DNA from: Homarus americanus
Taxonomy: Eukaryota; Arthropoda; Malacostraca; Decapoda; Nephropidae
Direction of reading: 5' to 3'
DNA length: 64,000 nucleotides
Assembly (NCBI RefSeq): GCF_018991925.1
Contig: NW_024754993.1
Location: 1 to 64,000 of the forward strand
The translations under genes and the position numbers were made by a program. Below the pieces are notes generated by a model. It ran no database searches. It was not told the DNA's origin and was given only the letters and a program-made list of their open reading frames with translations. This document shows, in pieces, positions 1-8,814 of the stretch. Position 1 is the first letter of the stretch; each line of letters starts with the position of its first letter.

Positions 1-165
1 GATATGTACACCTAGATATACACCTGACACAACACCTAGACATACACCTGACATATACACCTGATATACCACTATGTAGGCACTGCATATATACATACAC
101 CTAGACATACACCTAGATTATTTCCGGAGCATATGCTTCAGACATACACCCAGACATACACCCCT
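1..165. repeat. imperfect short tandem repeat (CA/TA-rich)
   Basis: Repeated variants of a roughly 12-bp unit, ACACCTAGACAT or ACACCTGACAT, occupy the left edge of the window. The array probably continues to the left. No gene is visible in it. Confidence 0.7.
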
Positions 166-1137
166 GGATGAGCAATTTCTGTTGGCTGGCGGCCAAAGGT
201 GTGGTAGCCCAGCCTCATTAGCCCACACAGGTACCTCGTCACCAGCAGGTAAGCCAACACCTGTAGGTACAGTAATAAAATGTTAAATACCTGAACATTA
301 ACCACCACCAAAGGGATATTTTGTAAATTTAGTGTTTCCAAACACCATGATGTTAATCTTCAACCTAATCCCACAAACAGCCTAGCCTGATCTATGGCGA
401 GAAATGTTTTAACTTAACGTTATGGTTAACTTAACCTAACCTAACCAACCCTCCAGGTAGCGTTATAGGGTTAGATTAGTGTTAACATACCGACTTTGCT
501 GACTTCTTGAAAGTAGAATTTGTTCCATTTGAAGTTAAGTCATTATATGCTTGGAAACATGATTCGAATAATTCAGAAAACAAAAAGGGTAATGAAGCCA
601 CACCACGCAACCAACCCTATTAACCGCAGGAGAGTTTAAGCTCAGCTTAAGATGCATAACAACCACCCAAGCAAAAGTAACTGACTGTAATTATGGCAAA
701 AGTCATGTCAGCCTCCCACCTGAGACTCCTTAACCTGTAAACTGAGACATGACAACCTTAGGCCCAGGATGGCGCACTAGGCCGTGTGATATCCTGGACA
801 CAGGTTCATTAGCCCTGTGCTCATGGATAGGACACAGACTAAAACAACTTTTCCCGTGACATACTGTACATTAACTTCAGATAGATGAATATTACTTGGA
901 TCCACACTTTCCACGAATAATTTTATGTAAAAAGCAATACATCAGAAAAATCAGCAGATATACAACAAAAAGTCAATCATAAGGAACATTTCACCAAGAA
1001 AGTACAGAAGACACGCAAAAAATATTTCTCTTAAGACTTATTACCTAAACAATCAAAAATATCACACATATTCGAAGATTATACGCCAATGTTTTTTTGA
1101 GCAGAAGATTTTCTAAAAGTATACAAATTTCCAATAA
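166..1137. other. unassigned DNA before the retrotransposon
   Basis: No coding region or recognisable element is seen here. A short run of TAACC units (431-446) is the only motif of note; it matches the arthropod telomere repeat in reverse but is only about three units long. Confidence 0.5.
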
Positions 1138-1512
1138 TATTTATTTTCCCAATCCCTCAGGGTCAAGGTCAGTAACCAGCGACGAACAAAGCTGGGGCCT
1201 ACCATCAACCACGCCACACGGTTATGTAAGACCCTCACCTGGCCTCATCCTCTCTTTCTACTTACCGCCACCAGCAAGCAACATCTCTCAACAGCTCTAT
1301 ACACACCTCTCAGAAAGCTCCTCGCCCAACAGGAACTCTGAGCAAGTCAATCCGACTTAGTATCTCTTTAATAAATGTTGTGCAACAATATATATACGAG
1401 AAACACTGTGATTTTTCTATTTCTACCTCAATCCTGAGTGTTGGATATATTTTATGCACGACGTTGAGGCCAAATAAGAGACCCTGACAACCTGCCACCA
1501 CAGCACGCTACA
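1138..1512 (+). mobile_element. left LTR remnant of the Gypsy element
   Basis: The segment ends in ...GCTACA directly before AATGGTGACC, as the middle LTR ends in CACA before the same motif. It aligns by eye with the right LTR (7425-7998): a TTTCCCA-type start, AACCAGCG, CCACGCC, TAAGACC and a CAGCAACATCTC-like stretch occur in the same order. Its 5' boundary is approximate because no TGTAGTGG start is visible. Confidence 0.6.
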
Positions 1513-1514
1513 AA

Positions 1515-1523
1515 TGGTGACCC
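1515..1523 (+). promoter_or_regulatory. retrotransposon primer-binding site, tRNA-Trp type
   Basis: TGGTGACCC lies two bases after the LTR end, the normal place for the minus-strand primer site. A second copy, TGGTGACCCC, follows the middle LTR at 6498-6507. It matches the complement of the 3' end of eukaryotic tRNA-Trp, including the CCA-derived TGG. Confidence 0.7.
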
Positions 1524-2520
1524 TGGAGCCTGAACACCACACTCCTTTCTGCCCACCCTGAGCTAAGAAGATCGTCCTGCCTGCTGCCAGCCTAGGCCAA
1601 CTGCTTTACTCAGCACCACGCAGCTACCCCCACCCTCCACGACGACACACCGCACCACGTAATAATTCCCACTAATTGACGACGATTATCCACCCGCATC
1701 TATAAAGTGCCCACTATTTACAATACATTCTCACGACAGGATACACTTCCGCAAGAATAGACGAGGATCTCTACGACTTTCAACCACAACGTCAAGGACT
1801 GGTTAGATCAGGGAAGCAATCCTCATCGGCTCACGCTACTGATGATAAAAGCACGCAAGTTTTCCTTGCCCACGAAGTCGCCACGAATGTATCACGGACT
1901 ATTTCAAACCCTCCACAGAACAACAATTATTAATTGACGGCCAAACGAAACACGACGGAACTGCCCAGTCTCCTGCAGAACCTATCTTCATCTCCTTGAA
2001 ACTCAACTCCAGGACTTTCTGGGAGGAGATGGCTGAACTCCCGGCACACAGACAGACTCCCCGACTCTATCCTGCCAGCTTCACTTACTCCCCACACAAG
2101 CACGCACCATCCTGTCCGTGAGAGATTACCCAACCACACCTGAAATCTACGCAACATCGCAGACAGAATATTAACGAGTGGCGTTGCGTGCCTGGTAGCC
2201 GACAACCACGCCCACACCAGTATTTAACTCACTTGTGTGCGGGTCAACACCCTCAGCCGAGCAGTACCTCACAAGACGCCAGGGACCTGCTGCAAACCTG
2301 AGCCGCAGAGGAACACCATTGAACAGTTCTGCTCCTCCATGTCTGCCTCTAGACCTGTTCCTAACCCACGCACAGCTTCACAACCTAACGCCCTTTCCTG
2401 CTGGAAACCGCCGCCAGCCCCCAGCACAACGAGAATATACTCTGCTATCACCGGTGTTTTGCCCCACGTTCAACGCGCCAGACCCCACTGCACCTACTCG
2501 GGAAACGGCAACAACGGAGG
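1524..2520 (+). pseudogene. decayed gag/leader region of the Gypsy element
   Basis: This is where gag should lie, between the primer site and the protease. Only short open stretches remain (for example 2237-2527), and I see no clear capsid or zinc-knuckle motif. It is assigned from position, not from a recognised domain. Confidence 0.4.
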
Positions 2521-2955
2521 TTGGTAGACGCCTCAGCCCCCATCCCTTCAGGCGTCTCACTACTGCACGTCACCAATCGCACCTCCGGCACGAAGTTTCT
2601 CGTCGACACAGGTTCATCGGTCAGTATCATCCCTCCCTCACGACAAGACACGTCAAGGCAACCCTCTTATGACCTGTTTGCCGCCAATGGTACCCCCATC
2701 GCCTCCTACGGTGCATGCACCCTCGCCTTAGACCTCGGTTTCCCCAAGACTCTGTGCTGGTCATTCGTAGTCGCAGAAGTGTCTCAACCCATCCTTGCTT
2801 TCGACTTCCTTACCTTTCACAAGCTTGGAGTCGACCCAAGCCACCTTCGCCTCATCCATGAGCCTACAGCACGCAAGATCCAGGGTTCACGTGCCAAAGA
2901 CACCGACACTATCACCTGTCTTTCGCCGTCCAATGAGTTCTCACCCCCTGCTTGA
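2521..2955 (+). pseudogene. pol: Gypsy aspartic protease region
   Basis: A retropepsin-like domain that would cleave the element's polyprotein. The active-site signature LVDTGSSVSIIPP is visible about 28 residues into the open frame, followed by an ILAFDFL stretch that resembles the conserved flap-to-C-terminal region (usually I-L-G-x-D-F-L) with Gly replaced by Ala. The frame ends at 2955, while the RT continues in the next frame from about 2945. The switch falls at a CCCCC run near 2943-2949, so a single-base slip in a homopolymer is the simple explanation; a programmed frameshift cannot be excluded from one copy. Confidence 0.85.
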
Positions 2956-4081
2956 AGAGTTCAAGGAACTTTTCTCACCCCGAGTCTCTCCACCCCAACC
3001 ACCTACGTCGGGAATTTTCCACCACATCGAGACCAAAGGACCTCCAGTCTTCTCACGGCCCCGCCACCTGCGCCCTGAGCTCCTGAATGCAGCCAAGGCG
3101 GAATTCAACAGACTACTGCAAGACGGCATCATTCGTCCTTCAAAGAGTCCCTGGGCATCGCCTCTTCACATGGTCCTTAAGTCATCATCCGGCGACTGGA
3201 GGGCGTGTGGCGACTTCAGAGCCCTGAACCTCGTCACCAAACCCGACAGGTACCCTATTCCGCATGTCCAGGACTTCCACCACAAACTTCATGGCAAGAC
3301 AATCTTCTCGAAGATCGACTTGGAGCGTGCCTTCCACCAGATCCCTGTAGCACCTTCAGATACCCAGAAGACAGCCATCACCACTCCATTCGGACTCTTT
3401 GAGTATACTTTCATGAGTTTTGGCCTGCGCAATGCAGCACAAACTTTCAAGAGGTACATGGACCATATGCTTCGCGACCTCGGTTTTGTCACAGTCTACA
3501 TAGACGACATCCTCGTCTCATCTTCGACGCCTGCCGAGCATCATCACCACCTACAACTCCTCCTCCAATGCCTGCAGAACAACAACATGAAAGTTCACCC
3601 TGCTAAGTGCGTCTTTGGAGCCCCATCCATCGATTTCCTCGGTCACAGAGTCTCGCCTAGTGGCATCCAACCCCTACCACAGAAGATAACCTCCATCAGG
3701 GAGTTCCCCAAACCTGAAACGGCGAAGAAACTCCGAGAATTCCTGGGTTTAGTCAACTACTACCACCGCTTCATTGCCAACACTGCCACCGTCCTAGTTC
3801 CCCTCTACGACCTCCTCAAAGGACTCCCAAAGAAGTCTCACAAGCCTCTCTTGTGGACTCAAGAGGCTGTTACGGCATTCACCGCTATCAGACAGCACAT
3901 CACACGCCTTACCCTCCTTGCCCACCCTGCACCTAACGCCCGGACCACTCTCACAACAGACGCTTCTTCTACTGCAGTGGGCGCCGTCTTACAGCAGGAG
4001 ATCAACGGAGTTCTCATGCCCGTTGCATTCTTTATACAACGGCTTCAACCACCTCACCTCAAATACAGCGCCTTCGATTGA
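2945..4081 (+). pseudogene. pol: Gypsy reverse transcriptase and start of RNase H
   Basis: The frame carries the RT fingers and palm in order: WRACGDFRALN, KIDLERAFHQIP (first catalytic Asp), TPFGLFEYTFMSFGL and YIDDILV (catalytic Asp pair), then the thumb with FLGLVNYYHRFI. The RNase H domain begins with TLTTDASSTAVGAVL, keeping its first acidic residue. An in-frame TGA at 4079-4081 interrupts RNase H and reading resumes immediately in the same frame. TGA here is consistent with loss of a methylated CpG. The RT catalytic residues are intact, so the decay is modest. Confidence 0.92.
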
Positions 4082-5203
4082 GAACTCCTGGCTGTATACC
4101 TTGCTGTCAAGCATTTCCAGCACTTCCTCGAGGCCCGTCAGTTCACCATCTTCACTGATCACAAGCCCCTCGTCCACGCCTATACGTCAACCTCCCAGTC
4201 ACATACACCTCGCGTCCTGCGCCACTTGGCGTATATCTCGGAGTTCTCCAGCGACGTCCAACACATTAAAGGCAGACACAACGAGATCGCCGACGCCTTC
4301 TCTCGTTGTATATCCAACATTCTCCCCTCATCTTCACCCATTGAATATGGGCAAATTGCCGCGGCTCAAGAGAATGACGAAGACCTGGCAGCATACAAGA
4401 CATCTCCGTCAGGCCTCACACTTCAAGAACTCCCAATCCCCGGCACGAATATCAAATTGTGGTGCGACGTATCCTGTGGGCAGCCTAGACCGTTCGTGCC
4501 TCATGTCCACCACCGCGCTGTTTTCGACCGCATCCATGGTCTCAGCCACCCGGGTGTGCAGGCCTCCCAGCGCCTCCTCACGCAACGTGTCGTCTGGCCC
4601 GGCATCAAGACCGATACTAAGAAATGGGCTGCCCAGTGCCTGGCCTGTCAGTCCTCCAAAATACATCGTCACACACGGGCCCCTTTAGAAACCTTCCCTA
4701 TACCCAAAGGACGTTTCCAAGTAGTGCTCCTCGACATAGTGGGACCTCTTCCATCATCCTGTGGTAGCACCTACATCTTCACCTGCATCGACCGTTTCAC
4801 CAGGTGGACAGAAGCCATCCCCATGCCCAATGCTACAGCAGAGTCTACCATCCGCGCCTTCATGTCCGGCTGGGTTTCCCGCTTCGGCCCCCCCCCTACC
4901 GTCATCACTGACCGAGGAGCCCAGTTTGAGTCACAACTCTGGCAGAGCCTCCTACAGTTCCTCGGCACGACTAGGCAACACACCACAGCATACCACCCTC
5001 AATCCAACGGCATGGTAGAGCGGTTTCACCGGCAGCTGAAGGACGCACTCAAAGCACAGCACGACCCTTACAGCTGGACGGATGTGCTACCCTTAGTGCT
5101 CCTCGGCATCCGTGCTTCATACAAGGAGGATATGGACTGTAGCCCACCAGATCTCACCCTAGGTGAGCCCTTCGCCTACCTGGGGATTCTCACTCCCTCC
5201 TAA
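4082..5203 (+). pseudogene. pol: Gypsy RNase H C-terminus and integrase
   Basis: Continues in frame after the stop at 4079-4081. RNase H resumes with FTDHKPL and the terminal H-x-x-x-x-N-x-x-AD box (IKGRHNEIADAFSR). The integrase follows: an H-H-C-C zinc domain (HPGVQASQRLL...CLACQSSK), then the D-D-E core with LLDIVGPLP, TDRGAQFES and HPQSNGMVERFHRQ, so the three acidic residues are present. The frame closes at 5203, and the C-terminal domain is in another frame from about 5190, which marks a frameshift near 5180-5200. Confidence 0.9.
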
Positions 5204-5963
5204 CCTCCACCAAACCACTCCTGCCGTCCATCACGACTTACTCCAAAAGCTACGACAAGCAGTTTCTGCATTCAGAGCTACTGCTCCACGCCAGCCTCCT
5301 CGGCGCCCTGAACACATCCCTCCTGCACTACTCACAGCCGAGTATGTTTTCATCAGGCATGATGCTCGTCACAACCCACTACAACGCCCCTACGATGGAC
5401 CCTTCCATGTTGTGACCCGTTCAGCGAAGTTCCTGACGATTATCCGGAATGGCAGACACGAGACCGTCAGCATAGACAGAATCAAGCCGGCCACCTTACC
5501 CGTTGAGCCCCCGACCCAGCAGCACCACCAACAAACGACGCCTGCACCAGTCTACCCGCAGTTGCCACCGGCAGCAACACCCCACCCACGGCATTTTTGG
5601 GCACCCTCTTTTCACCCTCAGGTGCCCCCTACTCCTGTCCTGGACCCTGCTGCCGTGGTAGAACCTGCTCCTATCATAGACCCTCCTCCTGTCGTGAACC
5701 CTGCTGCCGTCATAGAACCTGCTCCTGTTATAGAACCCGCTCCTGTCATGGACCCTCCTCCTGACGTCGCCCCACACCCAGTCAACCCAGCCAGTGGCCC
5801 TGAGCAAGCTGGCCCAGCCGCTATAGAAGCACAACAACCATTGCTTGTACAACCTCCTCTAATCCCAAACCCCCTTTCTCCCCCTAATTCTCCCACAGGT
5901 TTTGTGTCACTAGACGGAGTTATTACACGTAGCGGCCGAGTCGTACGTACACCTACCCGGTAA
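5190..5963 (+). pseudogene. pol: Gypsy integrase C-terminal domain and proline-rich tail
   Basis: After the frameshift the frame shows YVFIRHD, RPYDGPFHVV and VSIDRIKPA, the GPY/F module typical of Ty3/Gypsy integrases. A long Pro/Ala/Val-rich tail of repeated (D/E/N)PAxV units follows, ending in the basic TRSGRVVRTPTR. The tail is the kind seen at the end of pol in several animal Gypsy lineages. A diverged copy of the same tail recurs at 6660-7070, which identifies that region as a second, deleted copy. Confidence 0.85.
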
Positions 5964-6032
5964 GTGTTATGTGTGGGACGCAACCCGGACAACATCCAGC
6001 CTCCCGCCGCGCCGGGAGGGGAGGGGGAGTAT

Positions 6033-6495
6033 TGTAGTGGCTCCTCTCCCCTACAACTCCCAACTGAGCTCCGGCCGCGCGCCTACCAGCCAATCAGCGT
6101 ACAGCCAGCTAAGCCGAGAAACTAGGTCTATGCAGAGGACGTAGGGTTACGATCGCAGACCTAGTCTCGACCTTCAACCTCCGGTTCAGGATCAGAGCGT
6201 TTCACACCTTACGCTTAAGCCGCTGTGATTGACCCTCTCGCTACGCTCACCCCAAATCCTGATCCTCGTAAATTGTATAAATACGGCCATGCCTGGCCAA
6301 GGAGACCATTCTACACTCGGCTACTGGACCAGCAACATCTCTCACAGCTCTCTCTACATCACGCTTGTAACCATGCTGCCTTCCCAGCACCAAGCTGCAT
6401 TGTACATCCAATACAACATGTATACAGAGAGCACATCGTGAGTTTCCTTTCTCCATCCCATCCTGAGTGTGAACCCAAACATCACATACCCCACA
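6033..6495 (+). mobile_element. middle LTR of the Gypsy array
   Basis: 463 bp, starting TGTAGTGG and ending ACCCCACA, followed by AATGGTGACCCC. A TATA-like AAATTGTATAAATA (near 6270) precedes the probable R region. Its 3' half matches the right LTR closely, but the U3 portion differs, so the two LTRs may come from different subfamilies. Confidence 0.8.
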
Positions 6496-7424
6496 AATGG
6501 TGACCCCCGGAGATTCGCACTCACACAGGATGGAGGAGAAGCTGATCACTCTCCCAGTCTTCAAGCAACATGGAAGACTGGCTTATCCACCCAGAAGCAG
6601 CTCTCATCGGCTCTAAAGCTACTGTCTCTAAACTACAGGTTAGACACCCTAGAGCAGCTCTGCTACTATAAGCAGACAGCCGCTCCTATTCCTGCCCCAA
6701 GCACCATGTCCTACCGACCCCAACACACCCGTCCTGCCTCAGACGCCGCCCCCGGCCCAGCAGTACCCCCTGCCGCTTCTCCTGATGCAGCCCCTGCTCC
6801 CGACGCGGCCCATGCGCCTGAGTGCAGACCCACACACCCCTCTTTTCTCCCTCAGGTACTCCCTGCTACTGTCCTGCACCCTGCTGCTGTCGTGGACCCA
6901 GCTGCTGTCACGAGCCCTCATCCGCTTCTGCTGACGCAGCTCCTGCTCCTGACCCAGGCCCACACACCCCAGCAGGCGCATCTGACGACTCTGTACCTGC
7001 CTTGAGGGAAGCACAACATTCATCGCCTCCACAACCCTCTTTCTCCCTCTCTTCTCCCACAGATCTTGTGTGTCTAGACCAGGGGTCACCAAACTTTTTT
7101 CACAGTGGGCCGGATAACTGAAAGAATGACGAGCGCGGGCCGCATAATCATTCTGTTCAATACTTGCAAGCCAGAACGAAAGCTCTGGTAACGTCAGAGC
7201 GTAGGCGGAGCTACCACGAGCCGGGGAAGGACTTGGGATCCGGCCCGCGGGCCGTAGTTTGGTGACCCCTGGTCTAGACAGTTGCCTCCACTAACGGCCG
7301 GCTCATCCACGCCATTGCCGTTTTGTTTCACATGAGGCATACACCGCCCGTTCTGCCTCAAATGTGCCATACAACCCTGCAGACAACAAGTCTCCTGCAC
7401 CGCCTGGAGGGAAGGAGGGAGTAT
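6496..7424 (+). mobile_element. internally deleted second Gypsy copy
   Basis: It begins with the primer site and a short gag-like leader, then jumps directly to a Pro/Ala-rich tail (about 6660-7070) that parallels the end of pol at 5490-5960. Protease, RT and integrase are absent. The tail is split by the hAT MITE at 7080-7271. The segment ends in a G-rich polypurine-like stretch (GGAGGGAAGGAGGGAG) just before the right LTR, the place of the plus-strand primer. Confidence 0.7.
7080..7271. mobile_element. hAT-type MITE with 16-bp TIRs and 8-bp TSD
   Basis: The element starts CAGGGGTCACCAAACT and ends in its exact reverse complement, a 16-bp perfect terminal inverted repeat of hAT style. It is flanked on both sides by the identical 8-mer GTCTAGAC (7072-7079 and 7272-7279). 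At 192 bp it has no coding capacity. The perfect duplication suggests a fairly recent insertion relative to the decayed host retrotransposon. Confidence 0.95.
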
Positions 7425-7998
7425 TGTAGTGGATTTCTCCCCTACAAACGCTGTTTGTCGCTGCGTAGCCGACCCCGCGAATTTCCCAGTGTATGCCTTG
7501 TGGTCTGGGTCAACCAGCGCCGCCATACATCACGGAGGTCAACTACTAAGCCACGCCTACCCCCCGCTATTTAAGACCTGACCTCGTGGTGATCTCTCTC
7601 TTTCTACCTACACCAACCAGCCAGCAACACCTCCTCCTCCTCCGCCTGCCTGGCGGTCCTCGCTCCCGCCGGCGAGCATGGCTACCCACAAGCTGTCCTC
7701 CTCTAAGCATCCTCACCAACCAACTCTCTTCTTCTAGCTACAGCCGCAGCAAGCTACACCACCTCCTCCGCCGCTGCCTGGCGGCGCTCGGTCCTGCCGG
7801 CGAACATGGCGACCCACAAGCTGTCCTCCTCTGAGCACCCTCACCAACCAGCTCTCTCTACATCATGCTTGTAACCATGCTGCCTTCCCTGCACCAAGAT
7901 GCATTGTACATCCAATACAACATGTATACAGAAAGCACATTGTGAGTTTCCTTTCTCCATCCCATCCTGAGTGAGAACCAAACATCCCATACCCCACA
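7425..7998 (+). mobile_element. right LTR of the Gypsy array
   Basis: 574 bp from TGTAGTGG to ACCCCACA. A CTATTTAAG box near 7567 could serve as TATA. It contains an internal tandem duplication of roughly 125 bp (near 7650-7850; both halves include CACAAGCTGTCCTCCTCT), which makes it longer than the middle LTR. Confidence 0.8.
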
Positions 7999-8530
7999 AG
8001 GTCTTTTGTTTTCGTCATGTATTTTATCCTATTTTACATTGAAATACATCACGTTTCAGCAAAACTACTATTTATTTCCGAGAATATATTCATTCAGGCG
8101 CAGTTTATGTAAAATATACGTGTGATGTAATAGTTTTTTAACTGAAAACGATTCGAAAAACACGTACCCTCTAGCCCTGTTCAAGGAGAGGACTGGGAGA
8201 AGCTGTTTGGTGCTGCAGACAATGACAAGGAAAATGATTTTGATGGATTTTAATGAAAATATTCAGAAATATGGTATCGTAGCATTTATTCAAGTCAATT
8301 AGGATAGAATATTATTGTAATACAACAGTTTTTTAACTGAAAACAATTCGAAAAGCGATTACGGTAACATCTTTTGAACGAAAGAAAGCGAAAGTCATTG
8401 TTTTCGTCACGATTTTATCCCACTTTTCAGTGTAATACGTACGTCATTTCAGCAAAAATATTACATTTCAGTGAATGCATTATATCAAGCACAGTATGAA
8501 TAGAATACCATTGTAATATAACAATATTTT
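7999..8530. mobile_element. fragment of Tigger family E body
   Basis: The stretch matches, block by block, the non-coding body of the family E copies at 50700-51540 and 60950-61300: it includes TTACATTGAAATACATCACG, CGATTCGAAAAACACGTACC and GATTACGGTAACATC. No termini are present. Confidence 0.75.
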
Positions 8531-8576
8531 GAGTCCTACTCTTTCCATTTACAGATTACTGTACAAGCCCATAATA

Positions 8577-8811
8577 ATGGCTCCTAAAGTAGATAAACTT
8601 CGTTGTGTGAAGAGAAAGAAGAACACGTAGAAATTGAGTGACAAACTTGAAATAATTAAGAAACTAGAACGTGGGGTGAGCAATACTATTCTAATGGAAA
8701 CATACGACATTGGAAAGTCTACAATTTATGATATAAGTAAGGCAAAGAATAAAATTCTAGAATTCACAGCGTTTTCATTAAAACTGCTCGTTTTGATAAA
8801 TGAAGCATGCT
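8577..8811 (+). pseudogene. N-terminal relic of a pogo/Tigger transposase (family F?)
   Basis: Reading from ATG 8577 gives a short basic leader, a stop (TAG) after 17 codons, then SDKLEIIKKLERGVSNTILM and an STIYDISKAK motif. This is the CENP-B/psq-type helix-turn-helix that opens Tigger transposases. The reading is cut by the fold-back element at 8815. It may be the start of family F, whose right terminus is at 12737, with the fold-back element inserted inside; that link is inference. Confidence 0.65.
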
Positions 8812-8814
8812 ATA

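Larger units (their letters stand above)
1138..7998 (+). mobile_element. Ty3/Gypsy LTR retrotransposon, tandem LTR-int-LTR-int-LTR, decayed
   Basis: The order is a left LTR remnant ending 1512, a protease/RT/RNase H/integrase region (2521-5963), a middle LTR (6033-6495), a second internal region with almost all of gag and pol deleted, and a right LTR (7425-7998). Primer-site sequence TGGTGACCC follows both the left and the middle LTR. The reverse complement of the tRNA-Trp 3' end is TGGTGACCCC, and use of tRNA-Trp is the known hallmark of the CsRn1 lineage. The proline-rich tail followed by TRSGRVVR fits that lineage, as far as I recall it. Stops and frameshifts in pol show the copy is dead. 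The three-LTR layout is what unequal LTR recombination between neighbouring copies would leave. Confidence 0.85.

Noticed and set aside
5496..5995. Two minus-strand frames over the Gypsy pol tail
   Set aside because: Their Arg/Ser/Gly-rich composition mirrors the proline-rich pol frame on the plus strand.
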